Source: an uncultured Oscillibacter sp. (lineage in GTDB: Bacteria; Bacillota; Clostridia; Oscillospirales; Oscillospiraceae). Taken from it: a DNA stretch of 56,629 bases. The stretch is from positions 1-56,629 of the forward strand of contig CAAGJQ010000108.1 of the NCBI GenBank assembly GCA_900770295.1, given 5' to 3'. The notes beneath the pieces were generated by a model. The model did not search any database and was not told the origin of the DNA. It saw only the letters and a program-made list of their open reading frames with translations. A program made the translations under genes and the position numbers. Shown in pieces: positions 1 to 8,424 of this stretch; the stretch's first letter is position 1; each line of letters begins with the position of its first letter.

Positions 1-1295
1 ATGAGCCCGAATTTGTCCAGACGGTGGAAGAGGTCTTCTCCTCCCTGGAGCCTGTCATCGAAAAGCATCCCGAATACGAAAAAGTGGATCTGCTGAACCG
101 CATGGTGGAGCCGGAGCGGATGTTCACGTTCCGGGTGGTGTGGATGGCCGATGACGGCACGTGGCACACCAACATCGGCTACCGCTGCCAGTTCAACGGC
201 GCCATCGGCCCCTACAAGGGCGGCCTGCGCTTCCAGCCCAACGTCTATCCCGGCATCATCAAGTTCCTGGGCTTTGAGCAGATCTTCAAGAACTCCCTGA
301 CCGGCCTGCCCATCGGCGGCGGCAAGGGCGGCTCCGACTTTGACCCCGCGGGCAAGTCCGACGCCGAGATCATGCGCTTCTGCCAGAGCTTCATGCAGGC
401 CCTGTACCGCTACATCGGGCCCGATGTGGACGTTCCCGCCGGCGACATGGGCGTGGGCGCCCGGGAGATCGGCTATCTGTACGGCGAGTACCGCCGCCTG
501 AAGGGCGCCTTTGAAAACGGCGTTCTCACCGGCAAGGGCTTCAGCTACGGCGGCTCCCTGATCCGGCCCGAGGCCACGGGCTACGGCGCGGTGTACTATC
601 TGGAAAACGTCCTGAAGCACGAGGGCGAGGATATCAAGGGCAAGACCATCGCCTGCGCGGGCTTCGGCAACGTGACCTGGGGCATCTGCAAGAAGGCGGC
701 CCAGCTGGGCGCCAAGGTGGTCACCCTGTCCGGTCCCGACGGCTACATCTACGATCCCGACGGCGTCACCACCGATGAAAAGGTCGACTACCTGCTGGAG
801 ATGCGGGCCTCCGGCCGGAACAAGGTGAAGGACTATGCCGACAAGTTCGGCGTGGAGTTCTTCCCCGGCGAGAAGCCCTGGGGCGTGAAGGTGGACATCT
901 GCATGCCCTCGGCCATGCAGAACGATGTGCACATGGAGCACGCGAAGAAGATCGCCCAGGCAGGTGTGAAGTACTACATCGAGGTGGCCAACATGCCCAC
1001 CACCAACGATGCGCTGAAGTATCTGATGGACTGCGGCATGATCGTGGCGCCCAGCAAGGCGGTCAACGCCGGTGGCGTGGCGACCTCCGCTCTGGAGATG
1101 GCCCAGAACAGCGAGCGGCTGGTGTGGACCGAGGAAGAGGTCGACAAGCAGCTCCACCAGATCATGAACACCATTTACACCATGAGCGTGGAGGCCGCTG
1201 AAAAATACGGTCTGGGCTACAACCTGGTGGCCGGCGCCAATATCGCGGGCTTCCAGCGGGTCGCCGACGCCATGATGGCACAGGGCGTGTTCTAA
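1..1295 (+). CDS. gdhA: NADP-type glutamate dehydrogenase, 5' truncated by window
   Basis: Glutamate dehydrogenase, cytoplasmic, interconverting 2-oxoglutarate plus ammonium and glutamate. The open frame already runs from base 3, before the first in-frame GTG at base 24, and the N-terminal residues align with the E. coli enzyme, so the true start lies upstream. The ATG at base 1 is in another frame. Visible family motifs are GPYKGGLRF, the glycine-rich GGGKGGSDFDP with the active-site lysine, VPAGDMGVG, GGSLIRPEATGYG at the domain junction, and NAGGVATSALEMAQN near the C-terminus. Length and motifs fit the hexameric ~450-residue class. No terminator is visible before ilvE, which starts 49 bases downstream, so glutamate supply and transamination may be co-expressed (inference). 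Assignment is secure; coenzyme preference for NADP rests on family similarity only. Confidence 0.96.
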   Translation, partial: EPEFVQTVEEVFSSLEPVIEKHPEYEKVDLLNRMVEPERMFTFRVVWMADDGTWHTNIGYRCQFNGAIGPYKGGLRFQPNVYPGIIKFLGFEQIFKNSLTGLPIGGGKGGSDFDPAGKSDAEIMRFCQSFMQALYRYIGPDVDVPAGDMGVGAREIGYLYGEYRRLKGAFENGVLTGKGFSYGGSLIRPEATGYGAVYYLENVLKHEGEDIKGKTIACAGFGNVTWGICKKAAQLGAKVVTLSGPDGYIYDPDGVTTDEKVDYLLEMRASGRNKVKDYADKFGVEFFPGEKPWGVKVDICMPSAMQNDVHMEHAKKIAQAGVKYYIEVANMPTTNDALKYLMDCGMIVAPSKAVNAGGVATSALEMAQNSERLVWTEEEVDKQLHQIMNTIYTMSVEAAEKYGLGYNLVAGANIAGFQRVADAMMAQGVF

Positions 1296-1344
1296 GTTAA
1301 GTATACTCCAAAAAGTGAATCAAGGGTAGTGAAAGGAGAAACTT

Positions 1345-2430
1345 ATGCTGAACATCTCTATCACCCGTTCCACCGTAAAGAAAGAAATTCCCACCGATGC
1401 CAGTACGCTGGGATTTGGAAAGGTTTTTACGGATCATATGTTCATCATGAACTATGACGAAGGTCAGGGATGGCATGATGCCCGGATTGTTCCTTACGCT
1501 CCCATTGCCCTGGACCCCGCCGCTTCGGTCTTTCATTACGCACAGGAGTGCTTTGAGGGGCTGAAGGCGTACCGTACCCCTGATAACAAGATACAGCTGT
1601 TCCGTCCGGACTGCAATGCCCGCCGCCTGAACAACACCCATGACCGGCTGTGCATCCCCAATATTCCTGTGGAGGACTTTGTCCAGGCTGTAAAAACCCT
1701 GGTGGAAGTGGAAAAAGACTGGGTCCCCTATGCGGAGGGCGCCTCCCTGTATATCCGCCCCTTCACCATTGCCACTCTGGCCCGGCTGGGCGTCCACGCC
1801 TCTACCAGCTATCAGTTCATCATTATATGTTCTCCTTCCGGCGCTTATTACGCCACCGGTCTGGCTCCCGTCAAAATCTACGTGGAGGACTCCTATGTCC
1901 GCGCCTGCCCCGGCGGCACCGGCTACATCAAGTGCGGCGGCAACTATGCCGTGTCCCTGCTGGCCGGTCAGAAGGCCGAGGAAAAGGGGTACAGCCAGGT
2001 ACTGTGGCTGGACAGCCAGGAGCGCAAGTATGTGGAAGAAGTCGGCGCCATGAACATCTTCTTCAAAATTGACGGCAAGGTCTACACTGCCAGAGCCGAT
2101 GACAAAGACGGCACCGTCCTGCCCGGCGTCACCCGGCGCTCCATCATTGAACTGCTGAAGGACTGGGGCATTGAGGTCGTGGAGGGCAAGCTTTCCATTG
2201 ACACCATTATGGACGCCGCCGGAAGCGGAAAACTGGAAGAGGTTTTCGGCTCCGGTACCGCTGCCGTGATCTCTCCCGTCAAGCAGCTGGACTATGAAGA
2301 CCGGTCCGCGTTTATCAACAACGGAGAGATTGGCCCCCTGACCCAGAAGCTCTACGACACCCTCACCGGCCTGCAGTGGGGCAAGCTGCCCGATACGAAG
2401 GGCTGGATCGTTCCCGTCTGCAACGGATAA
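1345..2430 (+). CDS. ilvE: Branched-chain amino acid aminotransferase (class IV, BCAT type II)
   Basis: PLP-dependent transaminase of the last step of valine, leucine and isoleucine synthesis, or the first step of their fermentation; uses glutamate/2-oxoglutarate as the amino partner. The 361-residue length is usual for BCAT type II. Family signatures are the N-terminal FHYAQECFEGLKAYR, the PLP lysine in YIKCGGNY (Lys196), and EVGAMNIFF. The ATG has a GAAAGGAGA ribosome site about 7 bases upstream. It lies just behind glutamate dehydrogenase, which makes its amino donor. ilvC and ilvD are 45 kb away on the other strand. A strong hairpin follows at 2543-2583. Confident. Confidence 0.96.
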   Translation: MLNISITRSTVKKEIPTDASTLGFGKVFTDHMFIMNYDEGQGWHDARIVPYAPIALDPAASVFHYAQECFEGLKAYRTPDNKIQLFRPDCNARRLNNTHDRLCIPNIPVEDFVQAVKTLVEVEKDWVPYAEGASLYIRPFTIATLARLGVHASTSYQFIIICSPSGAYYATGLAPVKIYVEDSYVRACPGGTGYIKCGGNYAVSLLAGQKAEEKGYSQVLWLDSQERKYVEEVGAMNIFFKIDGKVYTARADDKDGTVLPGVTRRSIIELLKDWGIEVVEGKLSIDTIMDAAGSGKLEEVFGSGTAAVISPVKQLDYEDRSAFINNGEIGPLTQKLYDTLTGLQWGKLPDTKGWIVPVCNG

Positions 2431-2542
2431 ACAAGTATGTGACCTCTATCATTTTCTCTCCCCCGCACGCGGTCCGCTTCGGCGGGCCGCGTCCATTTTT
2501 CCGGCAGAGGCCGGACCTGTACTCCCTGTGAACAAATACGGT

Positions 2543-2590
2543 AAAAGCCGGGAGGGCACTTCAAACGTGTCCCCCCGGCTTTTCTCTTTT
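2543..2590 (+). terminator. Terminator between ilvE and the LysR gene
   Basis: Inverted repeat AAAAGCCGGG (2543-2552) with CCCGGCTTTT (2574-2583), then a T-rich tail. A-run and T-run flank both sides, so it can serve the convergent LysR gene as well. Confidence 0.85.
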
Positions 2591-3480
2591 TACAAATACT
2601 GTCCAAGGTCATCCCGCTCCAGAATCCGCCGGTGAAAGTCCTCCACCTCCGGCTGGAGGGCAGCGTCTTCCGCCCACAAAAGGTAGATCGACCGGGGCGG
2701 AATGTCGTCCTGAATCGTCAGCGGCATCAGGTCATACCGCTCTTCCAGCCCCTTCATCCTGGGGACGATGGACACGCCCATCCCGTAGGACACCATGTCC
2801 AGGATATTGCTGTGGATCCTGGACTCGGCAAAGATCTCGGGCCGGACGTGGACGGATTTCAGGATGGAATCGTAGTAGCTCCGGATGACGCAGTCCTGGC
2901 TGTAAGCGATGAAGCGCTGCTCATGCAAAGCCGACAGCGGTACGGACTCCCGTTTTGCCCAGGGATGGTCCTTGGGGACCACGATCACATTGTCCTGATA
3001 CCCCAGGAGTCTGGAGGCGATTCCCTCTGTGACGGGGGCGGTGGAGATGCCGAGGTCCGTCTCCCTTCGGATGAGACGCTGCTCAATGTTGGATGCGTCG
3101 GCATGAGACAGCTCAAAGCGCAGCATCTGCTCATCTCCGGCAGACAGGTCCGCGATCATGCTCAGCGCCAGGTGCTTCACGGATTCCAGATAATCCAGCC
3201 GGATCACCGTCCTGGCCGGAGTGGCCAGGTCCTTCACCATCTGCTCCCCCCGTTCCAGTGCCTGAAGCGCGTCCCGGACACAGACGAGATACGCTTTGCC
3301 GCATTCCGTCAGCTGGACTGACTTGCCCTTTCGCTCAAACAGCCGGACATGCAGCTCCTTTTCCAGATTGGAAATGGCATAACTGAGTGTCGCCTGCGTG
3401 ACATGCAGCTCTTTTGCCGCCTGCGTATACTGCTGGCACTCAGCAATTTTTTGAAAGTAGTAAAGCTGCTGTAAATTCAT
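2590..3480 (-). CDS. LysR-family transcriptional regulator
   Basis: Predicted DNA-binding activator or repressor, 296 residues, normal LysR length. Residues 1-60 form the winged helix-turn-helix (QYTQAAKELHVTQATLSYAISNLEKEL pattern); residues from about 90 form the periplasmic-binding-like effector domain, with the typical GMGVSIVPRMKG stretch near residue 240. It is divergent from the tctCBA-oxidoreductase operon across a 367-base AT-rich gap, the usual arrangement for a LysR regulator and its target. The effector would then be the transported carboxylate or an intermediate; that is inference. The start ATG has GGAGGAGTCC just upstream. Confidence 0.92.
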   Translation of the reverse strand: MNLQQLYYFQKIAECQQYTQAAKELHVTQATLSYAISNLEKELHVRLFERKGKSVQLTECGKAYLVCVRDALQALERGEQMVKDLATPARTVIRLDYLESVKHLALSMIADLSAGDEQMLRFELSHADASNIEQRLIRRETDLGISTAPVTEGIASRLLGYQDNVIVVPKDHPWAKRESVPLSALHEQRFIAYSQDCVIRSYYDSILKSVHVRPEIFAESRIHSNILDMVSYGMGVSIVPRMKGLEERYDLMPLTIQDDIPPRSIYLLWAEDAALQPEVEDFHRRILERDDLGQYL

Positions 3481-3847
3481 GGACTCCTCCGCGAAGATAT
3501 AGATGTTGTTTTATCTTTATTCCTTTAATGTAAAATAGTATCACACTTTGATTCCCGTGGCAACCTCCCTCCGCCATTTTCCTCCGCAGCTGGGAAAGCC
3601 TCCTCTTTTTCCCAAAGCTCTTCTTTTCAGGGCTGTTTTCTCTGATACAGCGCAAAAAAATCTGTAAAATTTTGTTGTCCTCTCTATGGGTAAATTTTTG
3701 AAAAAACTTCAATTTTTGCAAATAAATTTTATATCTATAAATTTCATCTATACTTCTTTAAAAATCCATTTGTGGACATTTGGCCGGACTCTTGTTATGT
3801 TAAATGACATGAATTGTTCTGTATGAACAGAGAAGGAGATCGTATCC
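3481..3847. promoter_or_regulatory. Divergent LysR/tct control region with candidate tct promoter
   Basis: A 367-base AT-rich gap with no gene. A plus-strand promoter candidate is TGGACA (3773-3778), a 17-base spacer, then TATGTT (3796-3801), about 40 bases before the tctC ribosome site AGAAGGAG. The stretch 3720-3750 has repeated ATAAATTT and A/T-rich partial dyads that could hold the T-N11-A LysR box; I cannot fix a single site. Confidence 0.5.
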
Positions 3848-4942
3848 ATGAACCATTTCAAACGTGTATTCGCCCTGCTGGTCTGCATCTGCCTGATGGC
3901 CGCCGCTCTGGCGGGCTGCGGCGGATCTTCCTCCAGCAGCACCCCCGCTGCCTCTGACGCTTCCACCTCCAATGACACCGCCGCTTCCGCCCCGGCCGAG
4001 AGCACCGAGATCGACTATCCCACCAAGGATATTCAGGGCTCCATCATGTGGTCCGCCGGCGGCGTCTGCGATATGTCCGCCCGTGCCATCGGCGCCGTCG
4101 CGCAGGATGCTCTGGGCGCCAACATCATCTTCACCAACCGCGCCGGCTCCGGCGGCGCCGTGTCCACCACTTACGTGAACGCCCAGGCCGCCGATGGTTA
4201 CGAGCTGCTGTTCGGTGCTGAGAATCCCCAGATCGCCAAGGTCATGGGCACCGCTGAGATCGACTACGACGACTTCACCCCCATCAGCCTGTACTGCACC
4301 ACTTACGCCGCCGTGTCCGTCAGCAAGGACTCTCCCTACAACACCCTGGAAGAACTGATGGACGCCATCCTGGCCAACCCCGGCAAGATCGTCATGGCCA
4401 CCACCGGTGCCGGCGGCCTGCCTGAGGTCGTGGCCGCCATGTTCGCCGACGTCGTGGGCACCGACCCCATCCTGGTCCCCTTCGACGGTGAGAACGAGTG
4501 CATGACCGCCATCATGGGCGGCAACGCCGACTACACCATCACCACCCTGGGCTCCGCCGCCGCCTTCTATCAGTCCGGCGACATCAAGCTGCTGAGCATG
4601 ATCGCGGAGACTCCGGTGGAGGGTTATGAGGACATCCCCATTGTCGTGGATTCCTACGCCGACTTCTCCAAGTACGTGCCCTGGGGTCCCTTCTACGGCG
4701 TGTTCGTCAAGAACGGCACCGATCAGGCCATTGTGGACAAGCTGACCGAGATCTTCAGCGCCGCTGCCGACGACCAGGATTTCCAGCAGCTGCTGCGTGA
4801 CAACGGCTGCTTCCCCATGAATCTCTCCGGCGACGAGGCTGTGGAGTACGTGAAGAGCTACCGCAGCATCACCTCCTGGCTGCTGTATAACTCCGGTGCC
4901 ACCCAGAATTCCCCTGAGGATTTCGGCATCGAGAAGCCCTGA
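3848..4942 (+). CDS. Tripartite tricarboxylate transporter substrate-binding lipoprotein (TctC family)
   Basis: Extracytoplasmic solute receptor of a TTT transporter that captures a carboxylate for the TctAB membrane pair. Lipoprotein signal with lipobox LAGC, lipidated Cys24, then a Ser/Ala/Thr-rich tether to about residue 55. The mature domain carries TctC-family features: the NRAGSGGAV loop, the GAGGLPEV stretch, and a C-terminal VPWGPFYGVFVKNGTDQAIVD segment. Length 364 is slightly above the usual 320-330 because of the long tether. First gene of an operon with tctB 15 bases downstream. The ligand cannot be read from sequence; the coupled oxidoreductase hints at a substituted or sugar-derived carboxylate (inference). 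Confidence 0.93.
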   Translation: MNHFKRVFALLVCICLMAAALAGCGGSSSSSTPAASDASTSNDTAASAPAESTEIDYPTKDIQGSIMWSAGGVCDMSARAIGAVAQDALGANIIFTNRAGSGGAVSTTYVNAQAADGYELLFGAENPQIAKVMGTAEIDYDDFTPISLYCTTYAAVSVSKDSPYNTLEELMDAILANPGKIVMATTGAGGLPEVVAAMFADVVGTDPILVPFDGENECMTAIMGGNADYTITTLGSAAAFYQSGDIKLLSMIAETPVEGYEDIPIVVDSYADFSKYVPWGPFYGVFVKNGTDQAIVDKLTEIFSAAADDQDFQQLLRDNGCFPMNLSGDEAVEYVKSYRSITSWLLYNSGATQNSPEDFGIEKP

Positions 4943-4957
4943 TGAGGAGCGCGCCGT

Positions 4958-5434
4958 ATGAAAAAGAGAAAGCTTGAAAAAGGAGAGCTCGGCTTCATCA
5001 CGGTGCTGGGTGTATTCAGTCTGATCTGTCTGATCGCCTCTATGAGAATTTTTGTGACGGCCCCCACGCTGAATGGCGAGGGGACCGTCCCTCTCATTAC
5101 ATCCTGCGTTCTCGTTGTCATGACGTTGGTCATGCTGCTGGAAGCGCGAGGCTGTTCCAGAGGCTTTGAGAAGGGCGCGGCACCGGGCCAAAAAGCGCGG
5201 GAGCTTTTTCAGTTCCTGTTTCCCGGGATGGTGGGGCCCATCATCCTGTACTGTCTGGTATACGCGGTGCTGCTGAGTATCCTCGGTTTTGCCGTTTCGA
5301 CCCTGATTTTCCTGTTCGTCTCCATGATCACCCTGAACCGGGAACACAAGGTTCGTTCTTTCCTGATCTCCGCCATCACGCTGGCCTGCATCATCATCCT
5401 GTTCCAGTCCATCTTCAAAGTGCAGCTGCCGTAA
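4958..5434 (+). CDS. Tripartite tricarboxylate transporter small membrane subunit (TctB family)
   Basis: Small membrane subunit, 158 residues with about four hydrophobic segments (near residues 10-30, 45-65, 90-112 and 115-155). TctB proteins are poorly conserved; the call rests on size, topology and its place between TctC and TctA. The ATG is 15 bases after the tctC stop, behind GAGGAGCG, and the stop is 18 bases before tctA. Confidence 0.85.
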   Translation: MKKRKLEKGELGFITVLGVFSLICLIASMRIFVTAPTLNGEGTVPLITSCVLVVMTLVMLLEARGCSRGFEKGAAPGQKARELFQFLFPGMVGPIILYCLVYAVLLSILGFAVSTLIFLFVSMITLNREHKVRSFLISAITLACIIILFQSIFKVQLP

Positions 5435-5452
5435 GAAAGGAGTATATCTTCC

Positions 5453-6994
5453 ATGGAAATATTCGGACATATGCTCCAGGCGCTGATTGACCCACAGCTG
5501 GTGATCTATCTGGCTGTGGGTGTCTTCCTGGGCATCTACATTGGGGCGGTCCCCGGCCTCTCTGTCACCATGGCCGCCTCGCTGCTGATCTCCTTCACCT
5601 ATTCCTGGGACGTACTGCCCTCCATGGCCGCCATGGTGGGCATCTACATCGGCGGCGTGTACGGCGGCTCCCGCTCCGCCATTCTGCTGAATATCCCCGG
5701 TGCCCCCGCCGCCGTGGCCACCGCGCTGGACGGCTATCCACTGGCCAAAAAGGGCCTGGCGGGCCAGGCCATCGGCATCACGGTGGTCCAGTCCGTCCTG
5801 GGCGGCCTGATCGGCACCATCATTCTGGCCGTGGGCGCTCCGGCTCTCGCCAAGGTGGCGCTGACCTTTGCCCCCCGGGATTACTTCCTGCTGGCCGTCA
5901 TGGGATTGCTGCTGATCGGCAGCCTCGGTTCGGAGTCCACCGCCCGGGGCGTCATGTCCGCCGCCATCGGTATTTTTATCGGCTTTATCGGCATGGATTC
6001 CCAGACCGGTCATATGCGCTTCGTCATCGGCCCCTCCGGCTCTCTGTTCCGCACATATATGTCGCTGGGGGTCAGCTACGTGGTGGTAATGATCGGCCTG
6101 TTCGGCATGTCCGAGGCCCTGATACAGCTGCGGGATCTGTCTGTCAAGCCCGTCAAGCAGAAGGTGGACAAGATTGTTCCCGGCTGGAAAAACATTCTGA
6201 AATATCTGCCGCTCTCCATCCGCACCTCCCTGATGGGCACCTTTATCGGCGCTCTGCCGGGCACCGGCGGCGACATTGCGGCCCTGATGGCCTATGACCA
6301 CGCCAAGCGCACCACCAAGGACCCGGAGACGCCCTTCGGCGAGGGCGCTCTGGAGGGCCTGGTGGCCTGCGAGTCCGCCAACAATGCCGCCATCGGCGGC
6401 GCCTGCATCCCCATGCTCACCCTTGGCATCCCCGGCGACGCCGTGACGGCCATCATGCTGGGTGCCATGTACATCCACGGTCTGAACCCCGGGCCGCTGC
6501 TGATGAAGAACTCCGCCGACGTATTCTGGTACATCATCGGTGCCATGTTCGTGGGCAATATCTTCCTGCTGATCTTCGGCTTTACCGGCATCAAGCTGTT
6601 CACCAAAATCGTAGAGGTGCCCAAGCACATCCTGATGCCCATTATCATCATTCTGTCGGTAGTGGGCGCCTTCTCCATCAACAACAACCTGATGGATGTC
6701 TACTGGATGCTGGCTTTCGGCGTCCTGGGCTATATCATGAAGCTCTATCACTTCCCTGTGGCGCCCACTATTCTGGGCATCATTCTGGTGGACCTCATTG
6801 AGCTGAACTTCCGCCGGGCGGCTGTGACCGTGGGCAACAGCATCACGGCCCTGCTGGCCGATCTGGTGTCCCACCCCATCTCCCTGGTGCTGCTGGTGGT
6901 CATCGTTGCCATGTGCCTGTCCTCCTCCGGTGTGTTCCAGAAGATTCGGACCAAGGCTTCCTCCGGCGCCCGGGCAAAGGGGTCCAAGGCATGA
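5453..6994 (+). CDS. Tripartite tricarboxylate transporter large permease (TctA family)
   Basis: The conducting membrane subunit, 513 residues with 10-12 predicted membrane segments, the family's normal size. Diagnostic features are the N-terminal GAVPGLSVTMAASLL, YGGSRSAILLNIPGAPAA, and the repeated-half motif GALPGTGGDIAALMAYDHAK with ACESANNAAIGGACIPMLTLGIPGD. Imports the ligand delivered by TctC, probably cation-driven as in characterised TctCBA. The stop codon overlaps the start of the following oxidoreductase (ATGA at 6991-6994), evidence for translational coupling and a shared pathway. Confidence 0.95.
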   Translation: MEIFGHMLQALIDPQLVIYLAVGVFLGIYIGAVPGLSVTMAASLLISFTYSWDVLPSMAAMVGIYIGGVYGGSRSAILLNIPGAPAAVATALDGYPLAKKGLAGQAIGITVVQSVLGGLIGTIILAVGAPALAKVALTFAPRDYFLLAVMGLLLIGSLGSESTARGVMSAAIGIFIGFIGMDSQTGHMRFVIGPSGSLFRTYMSLGVSYVVVMIGLFGMSEALIQLRDLSVKPVKQKVDKIVPGWKNILKYLPLSIRTSLMGTFIGALPGTGGDIAALMAYDHAKRTTKDPETPFGEGALEGLVACESANNAAIGGACIPMLTLGIPGDAVTAIMLGAMYIHGLNPGPLLMKNSADVFWYIIGAMFVGNIFLLIFGFTGIKLFTKIVEVPKHILMPIIIILSVVGAFSINNNLMDVYWMLAFGVLGYIMKLYHFPVAPTILGIILVDLIELNFRRAAVTVGNSITALLADLVSHPISLVLLVVIVAMCLSSSGVFQKIRTKASSGARAKGSKA

Positions 6995-8175
6995 GACGGC
7001 TGGACTGCAAGCCGGTGGTGGTCGGCACCGTCGGTGCCGGGTTTGCCGCCGGACTCCACGGCGACGGCTACATGCACGTATGCACTGTGCCCGTCCGGCT
7101 GAAGACCGTGGCCGACCCTGACCTGGAAAAGGCGGAGCACATCCGGGATACCTACGGTTACGAGCAGGCGGTCCGGGAGTTTCAGGACCTGCTGCGGGAC
7201 CCGGAGATCGACGTCATTGACATTCTGACACCCCCTGTTCTCCACCGGTCCATGATCCTGGACGCTCTGGCGGCGGGCAAGCATGTGATCTGCGAAAAGC
7301 CCCTGACCGGCTTCTTTGGCCGGCCCGGCCAGCCGGACGCGGGCCGCACGCCCAAAAAAGAGATGTACGCCCAGGTCCTGCGGGATCTGGAGGAGATCCG
7401 CCGGGCGGCGGAGCACTCCGGCAGGCTGGTGATGTATGCCGAGAACTACATCTACGCCACCCCCGTGCAGCGGGCGGCCCAGCTGCTGCGGGCCAAGGGC
7501 AGCAAGATCCTCTTCATGAAGGGCGAGGAGAGCACCCCCGGCTCCATGTCCGCCGGGGCCGGCCAGTGGAGCACCATCGGCGGCGGCCCCTTACAGCGCA
7601 TCGGCTGCCATCCCCTGGCTGGAATGCTGTACCTGAAAGAGGTGGAGGCCCAGACCCGGGGCGAGGCCATCACCGTCTCCAGTGTCCTGGCGGACACCGG
7701 CATCACCACCCGGGCCCTCCGGGAGGGGGAAAACCGCTATCTGGCGGCCCGGCCCGATGATGTAGAGGACTTCGGCACTCTGACCGTCACCTTCTCAGAC
7801 GGCACCAAGTGCCTGATGATCGCCACCGACGTGGTGCTGGGCGGCACCAAGAACTACATTGAGGTCTACGGCCACGACAGCACCCTGCTGTGCAACCTGA
7901 CCCCCACGGACCTGCTGAGCACCTATTTCTCCGACGAGGAGGGCATTCAGGCGGTAAAGCTGGCGGAGATGCTGCCCTCCAAGCTGGGCTGGAACAAGGC
8001 CTTTGTCTCCGATGAGGTCATCCGCGGCTACATGGATGAGCTCACCGACTTCATGGAGGCCGTAGCCCTTGGCCGTCCGCCGCTGTCCACACTGGACCTG
8101 GCCATCCGCGTCACCAAGGTCCTCTACGCGGCGTATTGTTCGGCGGAAGAGGGACGACGGATCGATTTGATTTGA
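6991..8175 (+). CDS. Gfo/Idh/MocA-family oxidoreductase
   Basis: Predicted NAD(P)-dependent dehydrogenase, 394 residues. The N-terminal Rossmann part has a glycine-rich loop near residues 8-16 (VVVGTVGAGFAA) and the family hallmark CEKPL near residue 100, whose lysine is catalytic in characterised members; the C-terminal half forms the substrate-binding beta-sheet domain. An insertion follows EKPL (FFGRPGQPDAG), so it is not a standard inositol dehydrogenase. I chose ATG 6991, which overlaps the tctA stop; the frame is open further upstream but only inside tctA. Operon position suggests it oxidises or reduces the compound imported by the Tct system; the substrate is unknown. Confidence 0.9.
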   Translation: MRRLDCKPVVVGTVGAGFAAGLHGDGYMHVCTVPVRLKTVADPDLEKAEHIRDTYGYEQAVREFQDLLRDPEIDVIDILTPPVLHRSMILDALAAGKHVICEKPLTGFFGRPGQPDAGRTPKKEMYAQVLRDLEEIRRAAEHSGRLVMYAENYIYATPVQRAAQLLRAKGSKILFMKGEESTPGSMSAGAGQWSTIGGGPLQRIGCHPLAGMLYLKEVEAQTRGEAITVSSVLADTGITTRALREGENRYLAARPDDVEDFGTLTVTFSDGTKCLMIATDVVLGGTKNYIEVYGHDSTLLCNLTPTDLLSTYFSDEEGIQAVKLAEMLPSKLGWNKAFVSDEVIRGYMDELTDFMEAVALGRPPLSTLDLAIRVTKVLYAAYCSAEEGRRIDLI

Positions 8176-8182
8176 ATCCTTG

Positions 8183-8221
8183 CGGCTCCGGATTGTTTCC
8201 CCAGTCCGGAGCTGTGTTTTT
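8183..8221 (+). terminator. Terminator of the tct-oxidoreductase operon
   Basis: GCTCCGGA (8185-8192) pairs with TCCGGAGC (8205-8212), followed by TGTGTTTTTC. It lies 10 bases after the oxidoreductase stop. Confidence 0.8.
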
Positions 8222-8266
8222 CAAATACGCCAACTGCGGACAATTTTCCCCGCATTCAGGAAAAAG

Positions 8267-8320
8267 CACCTGTTTGCACGCAGAAAAGGTATTTTCTTTC
8301 TTCCAAAACAGGTGTATGAT
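8267..8320 (+). promoter_or_regulatory. Inverted repeat and -10-like box before the aminotransferase
   Basis: CACCTGTTT (8267-8275) is repeated inverted as AAACAGGTG (8306-8314), abutting a TATGAT box at 8315-8320. The -35 region (TTTTCT) is poor, so an activator or dyad-binding regulator is possible. The rest of the 249-base gap holds the upstream terminator and the ribosome site AGGAAGG at 8408-8414. Confidence 0.4.
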
Positions 8321-8424
8321 GGAAAATATTCATTTCCCTTTGGGCAGTGTGCCGCCATGCTCTCTTTTCCGGTGGGCAGCACGCTGGCCGCAAGTTCAAA
8401 CCGCAACAGGAAGGACGATCAACT

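Noticed and set aside
1..3. ATG at the first base as start of glutamate dehydrogenase
   Set aside because: It is in a different frame from the gene, and homology continues upstream of the first in-frame GTG.
3800..6874. A very long open frame (about 1000 codons) antisense to the tct genes
   Set aside because: His/Gln/Gly-rich low-complexity translation with no domain; it mirrors the codon bias of GC-rich genes on the other strand, where clear families exist.
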